Origin: Tubulanus polymorphus
Taxonomy: Eukaryota > Nemertea > Palaeonemertea > Tubulaniformes > Tubulanidae
Length of the DNA: 64,000 bases
Assembly (NCBI RefSeq): GCF_964204645.1
Contig: NC_134029.1
Span: forward strand, 24,508,450-24,572,449
Direction: 5' to 3'
The position numbers and the translations under genes are program-made. Within the stretch, counting starts at the first letter, position 1, and each line of letters begins with the position of its first letter. The notes below the pieces were generated by a model, which saw only the letters and a list, made by a program, of their open reading frames with translations, did no database searches and was not told the origin of the DNA. Positions 23,701 to 36,200 of the stretch are shown piece after piece.

Positions 23701-24225
23701 TTGTGTCTCTTTTTACGTGGTTTTAAAAGAACACGGTTTAATTTTTCAGTCGAAAATCATTCATGTCAGTAGAAACACTAAACCATTGACTGTTTTAATG
23801 AAATATCTATAATTTATCTAACTACACAAGGATTAGATTATCGCAAGATCCCTCGACTGCCAGAGTAACATTCCTATCTGCCATTCATGAAAATCTATAC
23901 GGATTCTTAACAAAGCATCTATTGAGATTTTAGTTCACTGAAAATCCAATAGATGGGGGTCAATTATCAAAAAATCCTTTAGACCCCAAATAGAGTTACA
24001 AAAACCTCCCGAAATTGATATGTTCAGTATCCTAGGTATATCTATGAATTCAAAACATATTCAAATTACTTTTAAATTCGTTAATTAGGCAACGTAATTA
24101 TTCGTCTAACGTTTTTGAGCTTATTTAGAAACGACTGTTTAGCCCAGAATTTCAGGGTACACAATTCCATCAGAAACCGGTGTCAATAACTACAGTCGTT
24201 TCTATCTAATCTCAATAACGTGGTA
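23701..24225. other. Unique spacer between inverted arrays
   Basis: AT-rich non-coding sequence. A degenerate CCAATAGATGG motif occurs near 23945. Nothing else is recognised. Confidence 0.5.
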
Positions 24226-26060
24226 TAGTTCACTTATATTCCTCTAGGGGGTGCTGTATCGACAGTGCAGTTCACTGATATTCCTCTAGGGGGTGCTGCA
24301 TTGATGGTGTAGTTCACTGATATTCCTCTAGGGGTGCTGTATTTATGGTGTAGTTCACTGATATTCCTCTAGGAGGTGCTGTATTTATGGTGTAGTTCAC
24401 TGATATTCCTCTAGGGGGTGCTGTATTTATGGTGTAGTTCACTGATATTCCTCTAGGGGGTGCTGTATCGATGGTGTAGTTCACTGATATTCCTCTAGAT
24501 GGTTCTGTATTTATAGTGTAGTTCACTGATATTCCTCTAGGGAGTGCTGTATTTATGGTGTAGTTCACTGATATTCCTCTAGGGGGTGCTGTATTTCACT
24601 GATATTTCTATAGGGGGTGCTGTATCGATAGTTTAGTTCACTGATATTCCTCTAGGGGGTGCTGTATTTATGGTGTAGTTCACTGATATTCCTCTAGGGG
24701 TGCTGTATCGATAGTGTAGTTCACTGATATTCCTCTAGGGGGTGCTGTATCGATGGTGTAGTTCACTGATATTCCTCTAGATGGTTCTGTATTTATAGTG
24801 TAGTTCACTGATATTCCTCTAGGGGGTGCTGTATTGATAGTGTAGTTCACTGATAATCCTCTAGGTGGTTCTGTATTGAAAGTGTAGTTCACTGATATTC
24901 CTCTAGGTGGTTCTGTATTGATAGTGTAGTTCACTGATATTCCTCTAGGGGTAGCTGTATCGATAGTGTAGTTCACTGATATTCCTCTAGATGGTTCTGT
25001 ATTTATAGTGTAGTTCACTGATATTCCTCTTGGGGTGCTGTATTTATGGTGTAGTTCACTGATATTCCTCTAGGAGGTGCTGTATTTATGGTGTAGTTCA
25101 CTGATATTCCTCTAGGGGGTGCTGTATTTATGGTGTAGTTCACTGATATTCCTATAGGGGGTGCTGTATCGATAGTTTAGTTCACTGATATTCCTCTAGG
25201 GGGTGCTGTATTCATGGTGTAGTTCACTGATATTCCTCTAGGGGTGCTGTATCGATAGTGTAGTTCACTGATATTCCTCTAGGGAGTGCTGTATTTATGG
25301 TGTAGTTCACTGATATTCCTCTAGGGGGTGCTGTATTTCACTGATATTTCTATAGGGGGTGCTGTATCGATAGTTTAGTTCACTGATATTCCTCTAGGGG
25401 GTGCTGTATTTATGGTGTAGTTCACTGATATTCCTCTAGGGGTGCTGTATCGATAGTGTAGTTCACTGATATTCCTCTAGGGGGTGCTGTATCGATGGTG
25501 TAGTTCACTGATATTCCTCTAGATGGTTCTGTATTTATAGTGTAGTTCACTGATATTCCTCTAGGGGGTGCTGTATTGATAGTGTAGTTCACTGATAATC
25601 CTCTAGGTGGTTCTGTATTGATAGTGTAGTTCACTGATATTCCTCTAGGTGGTTCTGTATTGATAGTGTAGTTCACTGATATTCCTCTAGGGGGTGCTGT
25701 ATCGATAGTGTAGTTCACTGATATTCCTCTAGATGGTTCTGTATTTATAGTGTAGTTCACTGATATTCCTCTACGGGGTGCTGTATCGATAGTGTAGTTC
25801 ACTGATATTCCTCTAGGGGGTGCTGTATCGATAGTGTAGTTCACTGATATTCCTCTAGATGGTTCTGTATTTATAGTGTAGTTCACTGATATTCCTCTAC
25901 GGGGTGCTGTATCGATAGTGTAGTTCACTGATATTCCTCTAGGGGGTGCTGTATTGATAGTTTAGTTCACTGATAATCCTCTAGGGGGTGCTGGGTATTG
26001 ATAATGTAGCACACTGAAATTCCTGAATTGTAGTTCATTGAAATGCCAATAGATGGCGAT
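24226..26060 (-). repeat. 42-bp minisatellite array, right arm (inverted)
   Basis: About 42 units of the 42-base repeat in reverse complement (TAGTTCACTGATATTCCTCT, GGGGGTGCTGTAT), ending in CCAATAGATGGCGAT at about 26046-26060. Blocks of several units recur within the arm (24360-24760 resembles 25070-25530), so segmental duplication of multi-unit blocks has occurred. Confidence 0.95.
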
Positions 26061-27535
26061 TCTGCCAATGGGTTTCTATTCCATCGTGTGTCAGTATCTG
26101 CAATGATTCTCTTCAGAACAAAGTAAACAAACAATGAGTTTTTGCAGCAGTAAAAACAGTTTTTATTATTTTTATGGCCATAAAAAAGAAGTCTCTAAGT
26201 TGCCATGGGCAACAATGATTTAATCATCATTTTACAATAAATCTTTTGCCACGATAAATGTTCCAGTTCAAATCAGAGATTGTATCGAACAGAATGAGAT
26301 GAGTGACATAAAGAGGGTCAGTTCTATATACATCACTCATTCACAACTCAACTCAACAATTACAACTGATTCTAATACATGAAATTCATTATCTATTTGT
26401 CTGTCAAAATCTTGGAAGAGACAGATTTAACTTCCACACCAAAATAAACGTCTAATTCGAGATTTTTGCTTTTCCCGTTGTTCTGAAAAGTCTTAAATAT
26501 AACAGTCAGCGACGATATCGGGAATGAATTCTCACAGCGTCCAGGCTCCAGAAATTAAAAAATAAATATCATTAAAACAAAATTCCGCTATAATTCTAAT
26601 GTAAATTGAACTATTTACTGAAAGGACTCGCGTCAACTCGACGTGGAGCAGCGCTAAATTCAGAACTTTAAACGCGAAAATTAAAATCCTAGAAATATAA
26701 TCTATTCTAGACTAGAGTCTATCATTTTAAACTTCGTTCTATAGAAAATTAAAAGCCAATTTTGACGCCTGAGAGAAATTCATAAATGATCAATAATTCA
26801 TAAACAATTACATGTTAAACATGCACATGTACATGTGCAGATTGATAATCTGGGTTAATTTATTCGTCTGTATCTGGGTTAAATATAGTCATATATCGGG
26901 TGGTATTTTCTTGTTTATCAGATTCAGAGGTAACACCTCTCTTCTCTCACACCTCTCTCCTCTCCTCTCTCCTCTCACACCTCTCTCCTCTCATCTCCTC
27001 TCTCCTCTTCACTTGAGTTTTAATATATCGTCTTTTTTGTAGTAATGACGTCAGGTTGATTCACTAACTTTATCGCGTTGTGATTCCTGGTGGATCGGGT
27101 GGCTCCGGGTGAACTGCGTCGTGACTCCCGGTGGACTGGGTGGCTCCAGGTCGACTGGATGGCTCCTGGAGGGCAGTGATTGGGCAGATGGGTTTAATAC
27201 AACAATGTAACCCATATAGATATATCTCTGATGACCTAATTCAACTGTTTTGTTCAATGGGTTGATCAAGTAATGATTCTGTAGTTATATCATTATGAGT
27301 CATTCACACCCGACAAGTAAAAACCACACATTTTATGAGAATTTCAAGAGAAATCAACAATTATTGCTTCTTGCAGCAATAATAAATACCGTTAATGGTG
27401 TTGACATGCACATGTCCTCAAGGGTCACATGCACATGTCTTCAGCGGTCACATCTTACTTCACGTCATAGGTAATCAATATTCCGCGCTTTGTGAACGCT
27501 TTAAATCTTTCAGTTTATGAGTTAATACTAATCCA
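26061..27535. other. Intergenic region with small CT and GGTGGACT repeats
   Basis: Mostly AT-rich unique sequence between the convergent MTUS and TMEM131 genes. There is a CTCTCCTCTCACAC-type repeat at 26935-27010, and about three to four copies of a roughly 30-bp repeat (GACTCC-GGTGGA-TGGGTGGCTCC) at 27070-27175. No gene is recognised. Confidence 0.5.
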
Positions 27536-27574
27536 ACACCTGTGCATATAAAAGTAGCATACGCATCTGTAACA

Positions 27575-27720
27575 CCTGCGTATCAAACAGTATCTGTAAC
27601 ACCTGGGTAACTAACAGTATCTGTAACACCTGGGTATCTAACAGTATCTGTAACACCTGGGTATCAAACAGTATCTGTAACACCTGGGTATCTAACAGTA
27701 TCTGTAACACCTGCACGTCT
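27575..27720 (+). repeat. 27-bp minisatellite
   Basis: About five to six copies of a 27-base unit with CAGTATCTGTAACACCTGGG. The 9-codon period creates a spurious minus-strand frame. Confidence 0.9.
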
Positions 27721-27846
27721 AATACTTTGGCTGTTTTTCTTTTGTGATGACAATTGTAATACATTTTTAACAATACCGCATCTTCTTGATTATTACAAAA
27801 TACTTTCACCTTAAATTTGTGTAATACATTTCTACCTCATCAAATA

Positions 27847-27990
27847 ACAGTAGATTCTCGTAACAGGGGAACCTCATTATAGGGGAACCTCATTACAGGG
27901 GAACCTCGTTATAGTGGAACCTCATTACAGGGGAACCTCGTTATAGTGAAAGCTCATGTGAGTTACATTGTTTTTAAGAGGTTCCACTGT
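27847..27990. mobile_element. Tc/mariner- or pogo-like MITE
   Basis: Ends are inverted: ACAGTAGATTCTCGTAACAG at the left and the reverse complement of ACAGTGGAACCTCTTA at the right. The inside carries several GGGGAACCTCRTTATAG units. ACAGTGGAACCTCG-type termini are typical of Tigger/pogo-related MITEs. There is no clear TA duplication. Confidence 0.5.
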
Positions 27991-28107
27991 CCTCACATTA
28001 AGAGCGATATCTCTTCTAATTTGTTAAACTGATTGAGTTGCCTCGTTAAGTATTAATTGTATTAATCTGTATATAAGACACAGGCAGATATAAATCCAAC
28101 CGGACTC

Positions 28108-28113
28108 TTTATT
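28108..28113 (-). terminator. TMEM131 poly(A) signal (AATAAA on minus strand)
   Basis: TTTATT on the plus strand, about 450 bases beyond the TMEM131 stop codon. It is the first canonical signal on that strand. Confidence 0.5.
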
Positions 28114-28565
28114 CCAAATAACCCAAACCAGCGCCCAGTTCAACAGTTCTGACTTAACTATGTGACTCTAACTGTCAGAATCAGTTCATTTTCAATGTAA
28201 TTGACACCGTGAAATCAAGAATTGTGAAACTGGTCGCCGATTTCAATCATTTCAACGAAGAATCAGAAACTACTGACTCTCTCTCTTCAAGGATCTCACT
28301 GCCTATGTTTACGATGTAAGTCGTAGTTCAAGAGGCCAATTTTTAAATTGAATCGAATGAAAGGTTTATATATAGCACAATAATGTGTACGTAATACAAC
28401 GATACAACACAACAAACAATAAACAACAATACATCTCACTCTCTATCAGTTTCCATAGCGACCATACGTTATTTATATTCTGTTCGCAAATTTATCGAAT
28501 TGAAGAAGAAAAGTTTGAAATTTCTATGGAAACGGAGAATGAATCATCTGCCCACGAGTTAAAGA

Positions 28566-30226
28566 TTAATCACTGCCCTCGTTAGACCCAGTAGCCCACG
28601 GAGGCATGCCCGGGGGCGCGCTAGTCGTTTGAGGACCCCAGATGTTGGCGAGCGGATTGAAAGGATCGAATCCTACAACAGATGCACGTTGTTGCTGCTG
28701 CTGCTGCTGCTGTTGCTGCTGCTGATAAAATACATAATGAGACAGATTAACATAAACACAACTCATGAGAGACAGTGAGAGAATATACACAGATATCAGA
28801 TAGTTACCTCAACATGGAGAGCATCCAAAACGGGTGAATTACACAACGCATCTCCAGCATCCGCCATCGCCATAGCAGCTGCTGCAGCTGCCGCATCAGC
28901 TGAGTTAGAACCCCAAATATTCGACATTCCCCAACCGTTAGCCGTTTGGTTATTCTGATTGATCAATGGCGGTATGTGTTGGTGATGCGGAGGGGGCGAT
29001 CGCTGAACCGGGTTCGGGGTTCCTAAACTCCACGGGTTTGCCTCCTGTTTAAAATTAATTCAATAATTATTGTACATTCTGTAAAATAAATCTCGACGTA
29101 AATACGCGAAGATGATAAGATATATATATTTACCATCGCGGCGAGAGTAGATGACAGTCCACTAGCCCATGAATCATTAGGAATAAACGGAGCATCCCAC
29201 AAACTCTGACTGACCGGTATCTGTGTCTCAAATCCAGGCCATTCAGACATTCCGTTACGCAATAATCTCTGCTGATATTCGATCAATCTTTTGCGTCTGT
29301 CCGCTTGTAACCTCTGCATCATCGTGATTGGCTGATCGTAAACTGTGTTCAATCCAAATCCCACTATATAAAATATACCGTACACACAATTCAAAATACA
29401 ACATTTCAGAAGACCAGTTGTTTATCAATAAACCAGTCGACATAGTGACTTAATCTAGTATTTACTCACAGTCGACGGGAGCGCCACCTGGTGGTGCATT
29501 ATTGAAGCTATTATCGACGTCGTTGAAACTGTTCATCGATGAATTAAACGACAGTTCGTTCGGCTCAGTTTGTATGATGTTATGAGTGAGCTGAGGTGGC
29601 GCCACCGGTGCCTGCGTGACTAACCCTTGATTCCTGTAATTAAACGTATCGTATAACGATGATCAGTCAGTTACCACGGAGACTGTTTTTCAAACTGACT
29701 GTAAACTGCTGATACTAACAGGAAACAGTCAGGTGTAGTAGGACTACCAGATGAAATACTCCACGGATTCTGTTGTAATGTCTGTTGTTGAGTCGGAGAG
29801 GCGGCCATGTTTGTCGGTTGAGGTTTCTTCATTCCGATCGCTCCTGAAATCAGTAACAATGAAAACAGTTGATATAGATATAAATTTCAAACAGACTAGT
29901 GTAAATAAAGGTTTAATACGCACCAGGGAATGCAGCATCAGTTAAAGGATTATATGTCTTTAAAACACGATTGATCTCCCGTTGCTGCTGCTGCTGTTGC
30001 TGTTGCTGCTGCTGTTGCTGTGGTTGCTGTTGCGGTTGTTGTTTCTTGTTATCGTTACCGCTGACTGCGCTGCTATAGCTACTAGGTGGCGCTGCACCGG
30101 GAGTCAAACTCATATCAGCATTCATCATCATTTGCGGTTGTTGCGCGTTAAGGTTCATCGACTGCAGGTGGCGCTGGTGTTTTAAAGCGAATAGTTCCGT
30201 CTGCTGCGCGAGGTCGGTAAGATCAC
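28566..30226 (-). CDS. TMEM131: TMEM131 C-terminal Trp/Gln/Asn-rich exons
   Basis: The last six exons encode the cytosolic tail. It has two poly-Gln tracts (about 30 residues mostly Q at 29979-30045; about 11 Q at 28688-28721) and an Ala-rich run near 28870-28890. Short Trp motifs (NPWSISS, SLWDAPFIPNDSWASGLS, GWGMSNIWGS, FNPLANIWGP) recall the Trp/Phe-rich C-terminus of vertebrate TMEM131, which is the TRAPPC8-binding part. The final exon uses CAG repeats right at the acceptor, so slippage could alter the poly-Q length. Confidence 0.88.
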
Positions 30227-33200
30227 CTTGAAAAATATGAAATCAATGAATTTCACGAGATGCACAGAGACAGAGAGAGTGGGTGAAGTTTTAAAATTGA
30301 AACAAATGAAAGAAATCTGTAACTACAGTTTAATATTAAATTAAAACATAAAATTCCACCTTCGATTTCAGGTTTTGTATATGATGAAATTAAAAACTGA
30401 TCACTGTGGGAGGTTTGGAGGTCTGGAGGTAATGCGGGAGGTCTGGAGGTAATGCAGGAGATCTGGAGGTCGGGAAGTAAGGAGTTAGCTATCACCATCC
30501 ATTTGTTCTTCCTCAATCACCTGTTTTTATAATTAGACCTCGAGACCTTCACCTCTGACAGCAGCAGAGCCTTTACTGAACCCGAATTCATGCAATCCTC
30601 AATAACATGCAATAATCAATAACAAGCTCTTTACATGTACATGTTACTATCAACATGTACATGTTCCTTAACCAATACTGTTACTTTGTATATAACCTCT
30701 TTGAATCCAACCTCATATTCAGTGCTGCCCATACGAGCCGGTAAGTGGTAATTTCTAGCACCCCGACAATGTCTGCTTAGCATTCGAAACATATTTATGG
30801 TGCAATTATTGATAACAGACTGTAACCCGACCAACCAAACTTCAAAAGTACTGAGTGAAAAATTTTTTCTAGAATTCATTGAAATAAATTTCATGTTTGA
30901 CATAAACCAGCCGACTGCCTGCCTATGTACGGGCTACATGTTTCGTCAGTGCGATTCATCATCTTCAACGGCTCATTGTGAGTCGGGATAACATGAATTT
31001 CTTACCACTTTTAATCTGGGTATTACCACCCCACCATTTTTCTTATGGACAGCACTGCATATTCCGAGTATATATTTTAGGGGGAGGGGGGTTCCCAGGT
31101 GGCCCTAACCATTTAGTTATCTTATATCAAACTTGTACACAGAAGCTTCGCCCATTGTTTTGATTGATATGCAGTATATTGATATATTCGAAGCAATATA
31201 ACTTTTAAATCAGCAATTCTCGTACATGAATATAAGCCCCAACACAAAGCATTGCTAATTAACCAGTCTGTTGAAAGGTCAAGGTCAATGTTACCTGTGC
31301 ACAAGCTCGAATAACTAAAAGGTTAGTGATTGTTATAGAGGTCTTGCAGCTGTGTATGCGCTACAACATATCGTCGTAGGTTAAACCAATAATGATTTAC
31401 AGACCCTTAAAGTTTGTAAATCCCTTGACTATCTTTAGTTGTTATTGTTGACGGCAAATCTTTAGCACAGACGGGCGAACAAACTACGATTTCATGTGCA
31501 AGACCTCTATAGGCAGGTCAGGTCGCAAGACCTCTAAAGGCAGGTCAGGTAGCAAGACCTCTATAGGCAGGTCAGGTCGCAAGACCTCTATAGGCAGGTC
31601 GGGTCAGGTCGCGTCAGGTCGGGTCAGGTCGCGTCAGGGTATTTATTGTATGGTATTAAAGCATGCTGCAGTATTTAGTGAATTATACCGGGTTGAAGGG
31701 ATATATCACCGGTATCCCATAGTGGCGCCGCCGAGTGGTCACTCACATCACTATCGGTACTAACATCTATTATAAAATACAAACACTCAAAAACTTAATA
31801 TGAAACGATATAAAATACAAGAGAATAGAAATAAGTAAATTCAAAATAAATCAAACTTCGCAAACACAGAAATTCATACACAGTGATTTCGAAAGCTTAG
31901 TTTCGATGAGAAGCAATTCAATTCAAATTCAAACATTCATTCGATCTATTTGTGGATTATTTACGACACGAAAAACAAAGCAACATTCATTACGTTTAGA
32001 CGTAAAGCACGGACAGATATCTGTTAATGCTGATCTCATTTCACAGTTTTATACAGTAAACTATTCAATCTATACATTATCTCATTCTCTATACATTCAA
32101 TCATCACACTTTACACGAAGCTTAAATCTTTTACAAAGTTTATATAAGTTTTTAAGTGAGGGGAGCAGTTAACAGTGGAACCGGTGTTTATAGAATTGAT
32201 AAGTAGTTTTTTTTTAGTAATTGGAACATCGTTTACACATAAAAAACATGCGTCTACAAACATTCACTAACCCCCCCCCCCCCCTCGACAAACTGAAGAT
32301 CACTTACCTGATCCTTTATTCTTATTACGTTTGTTGTTTTTGCTGGATTTTTTACTCAGTTTAATCTCGTCTGATTTAGGTTGTGTATTCTCTTTAGATG
32401 ATGATTCTAGTTTAGTTGTATACGGTAATTCAAGTGAACTGAAAAACAGCAGCATTTCATTCATTAACCCTTTCAGTGCGTCTACACCGCAGTGCAGTGT
32501 ATAAATCAGTGATCGGTTTTGCTAGTACACCACAATGCGGTGTATTGATGTAATTAGTAATTTGTAATTATCTCTATTGAAAAATGGCAGCAAGTGTCAA
32601 ACATAGTGAAATACTAGTAACTAACGATACACCGCACTGCGGTGTAGACGAACTATAGTGGTATTCCCATTGTTCAAACCACTAGGGTGGAATTTTTTAG
32701 AATTTTCAAATTTTCTCCAGCACTATAAGGTATTAATTAGTCAGCACTGAAAGGGTTAAACTTCAACGATTCTAGATTCAATATAGTTAGGCTCGAGCGC
32801 AACCACTATTCATACACTTTTAAAACACTAACACCATTTTCCATATGTACTTAAGAGTTTCATCCAATTTTATGAAATCCCTTGGATTTTCCCCGAGAGT
32901 AATTAGTTTCCTGTCACTGATCACTTGCTCTGCTAGGGCCAGCTGATGTTCAACAGTTCTTGGTGTTTAGAATCACTCAGTTTTTTCAAATGTTTCAACT
33001 GTAGAGTGAAATATCAACCAACTACAAAGAAGCTGAATCCAGAACTGTGGAACTGGGTCCAGAACTGTGGAACTGGATCCAGAACTGTGGAACTGGATCC
33101 AGAACTGTGGAACTGGGTCCAGAACTGTGGAACTGGATCCAGAACTGTGGAACTGGATCCAGAACCTGAACTGGATCCAGAACTGTTGAAATGGATCCAG

Positions 33201-36200
33201 AACTGTGGAACTGGATCCAGAACTGTGGAACTGGATCCAAAATTGTGGAACTGGATCCAGAATTGTGGAACTGGATCTAGAATTGCGAAATTGGATCCAG
33301 AACTGTGGAATTAAATCCATAACTGTGGAACTGGGTTTAAAACTATGGAAATGGGTACAGAACTGTGGAATTAAATCCATAACTGTGGAACTGGGTCAAG
33401 AACTATGGAACTGGGTACAGAACTAGAACTGTGGAATTGTATCGTGAGAAGTGGAACCTGGTTGTGGATGTGATATATACCTGGGTCGTAGAATATTTCC
33501 ACCGAATGATTTTTTAGGATCAAGACGCCCGATTTTCTTGTGTGCTTTAGATTTTGTATTCAAAACGAAATCATCGTCTTCATCCTTCGTATCCTCTATT
33601 GCCGCAGCTGATTTATCGCCATGGTGATTCGATGATGATTTGTTTTTCTTATCTTTGCTGATTTTTCGAGTTTTTGTCGGTAAAATTGGTTCCGGGGTCG
33701 AATCACGAGCGCTTGACAACTATAAATACAATTCAATACATTTTATTAATTACAACAATTACAATTTTACAATACATTTAATTCATTATAAGATTAGCAC
33801 AAGTGAATTCTGGAATCAGTTGAATCATCATCCACCCAGTTCCACGGTTCCACAACTCTCAAATCAAACAACCTATAACTGTGGAATTCAGACGGGATTT
33901 TGATCCTGATTTGAATTTATCACAAACCAGTGAGCTGCTATTTCCAATGATTCAGTTTATTTACCTTATCATCATTATCGACACTAGATTCAGTGGTTGT
34001 CGATGAAGTGTCGTCCAACTCATAAACGTCCAATGTTTTAGATCGGAATTCATCTTGTTTCGTTCGACTTTTTCTCTTCATTTTCGGTTTACCTAAAAAA
34101 GAGTGATTTACAGTTTTACAAATTTTTGTTTGTGGCTAATATTTAACTTTGTTCTCTGATTGATTTGTTAAATCTGAATTAAGAGTAGAGTAAATATTAA
34201 CCAGATTCTCTCTTGAAGTCACTGGTTTCATCAAAGTCGTATATCATATTATTATTAGTAGCTGTATTATCAGTAATGAGTAGAGCGTTGTGCAGCTGCT
34301 GCTGCTGCTGGTGCTGGTGCTGGTTATTATCGTGGTGCGTATTTATAGTAATCTGATCGATGCAGTCTACTCCGCTGCTCGCACCAGCCGCCGCCGCTAC
34401 TGTCGTCGTCATCTCCGGTTTAATTGTTGTAATAGTCGGTGTAGTCGTAGTCATGGTAACTGATGAATCTTTTCCGCTGCCCGAGCGTTCTCTGAGATCA
34501 TTAGATGATTTTTTCGTGTTATTTATTTTATTTTTTTTCGAGCCGGTTGCCCCCGCCGATGAGGAATCAGTCGTTGTCTGGTGTTTAATTCCGTTAATCG
34601 CGACGTGTTGCGACGCGTCTTTTTTCTCGTTAGATCGAGTTGTTCTGTGAACGCTGTTCGGGGTACCCGCGGCCCCCGATGCTCGATTTTTCTCCACGTG
34701 TCCGTTCGATAAATCCGCGATAATCTTCGTCATTTTCGTCGCAGACGACGACGACGACGAATCGGTGGAGGAAGTTTTAACGCCGGCGATTGTTTTTAAA
34801 TCGAATATTTTCGATCTATCGACCCCCCCTCCCCCGGCGCTGCTGTTTCCGTTCTGACTGCGCGAACGACGTAAGATTATATCCGCTGAGAATACGCGAT
34901 CGGCTTCGAAATACGCGGCAGTTAAAACGCAGAACAGCAATAATCCCATACAGGAAGTAATTGAGTAATAAAGTACGGGTTCCCACGGCGGGCGCGGTAG
35001 AGCTGCTGAACAACGTGTTAACATGTGAGCCGGGAGTGTCGCTTGTAGAGAGTAATTAGACACCGGTCCGAGAGTCGTATGAACCGATAAAACACGCTGT
35101 ATTCTAGACATCGTAAAATCAGGCGTAAATCTGAAAATCATAAAATCAATCAACAATCAATCGACAATCAATCGACAATCGTACCGCGTTTCTGACAATT
35201 TCATATATTTTTATACAATATAATGTTTATCTATTCTGACCATTTTGAGATTTATTTAAATCTCTGTTCTTCAAAGAACCAGTTGTAAACATAACTGTTA
35301 CTCTGAAGACCAGAGATTTATGTCGGTATATTCGCCAAAATCGATGATATTCAACTTTTAGTTTATCTATTTGACAGTTTTTGAGACCTTGCATATTTGG
35401 AAAACCAGTAATCAATGTTATTTTCAAAATTATCTGAATATTTCGAAAGGAAAGCTCAGAAACGTTTTCCGAAGATAGAATCTCTTAAGTCAAGATACAG
35501 GTAATAAAATAAAACAAATCTCATGTAGTTGTTAATTTAACGGTGAAACTTACGCAATTTCTATTTTTTGACTACTGTTCGGTTTTAAATCGAATCCTTC
35601 ACAGTTGAGGACGCGGAATCCGAACCCTTCACACGGCTCACCGTTTACATGAAACCCATGAACAAAAAACGGTAATTCTCCGCTGTTTTTTATTATAAAC
35701 GGTCGTTTTACTGTAAAATTCGGTAGAACGCCTTTGTTCTGTCTTTTTTCTGAAAATAAATTTCAAGAGAATATATCACTAAGTGAACCGCCTCTCCAAA
35801 TACTACTAACCTCCCTCTTGCTCCAAACTACTAACCTCCCTCTTGCTCCAAACTACTAACCTCCCTCTTGCTCTAAACTACTAACCTCCCTCTTGCTCCA
35901 AACTACTAACCTCCCTCTTGCTCCAAACTACTAACCTCCCTCTTGCTCTAAACTGCTAACCTCCCTCTTGCTCCAAACTACTAACCTCCCTCTTGCTCTA
36001 AACTACTAACCTCCCTCTTGCTCCAAACTACTAACCTCCCTCTTGCTCTAAACTGCTAACCTCCCTCTTGCTCCAAACTACTAACCTCCCTCTTGCTCCA
36101 AACTACTAACCTCCCTCTTGCTCTAAACTACTAACCTCCCTCTTGCTCTAAACTACTAACCTCCCTCTTGCTCTAAACTACTAACCTCCCTCTTGCTCTA

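Noticed and set aside
21305-25928. Open frames of 70-168 codons with a 14-residue repeat (SVNYTIDTAPPRGI)
   Set aside because: The 42-bp unit is a multiple of three, so stop-free frames persist by periodicity. Units of 41 bp and frequent stops break the frame elsewhere, which is not expected of a selected protein repeat.
30631-30903. 90-codon minus-strand frame in a TMEM131 intron
   Set aside because: No splice-site support in the right phase, no recognisable family, and adjacent exons join directly across it.
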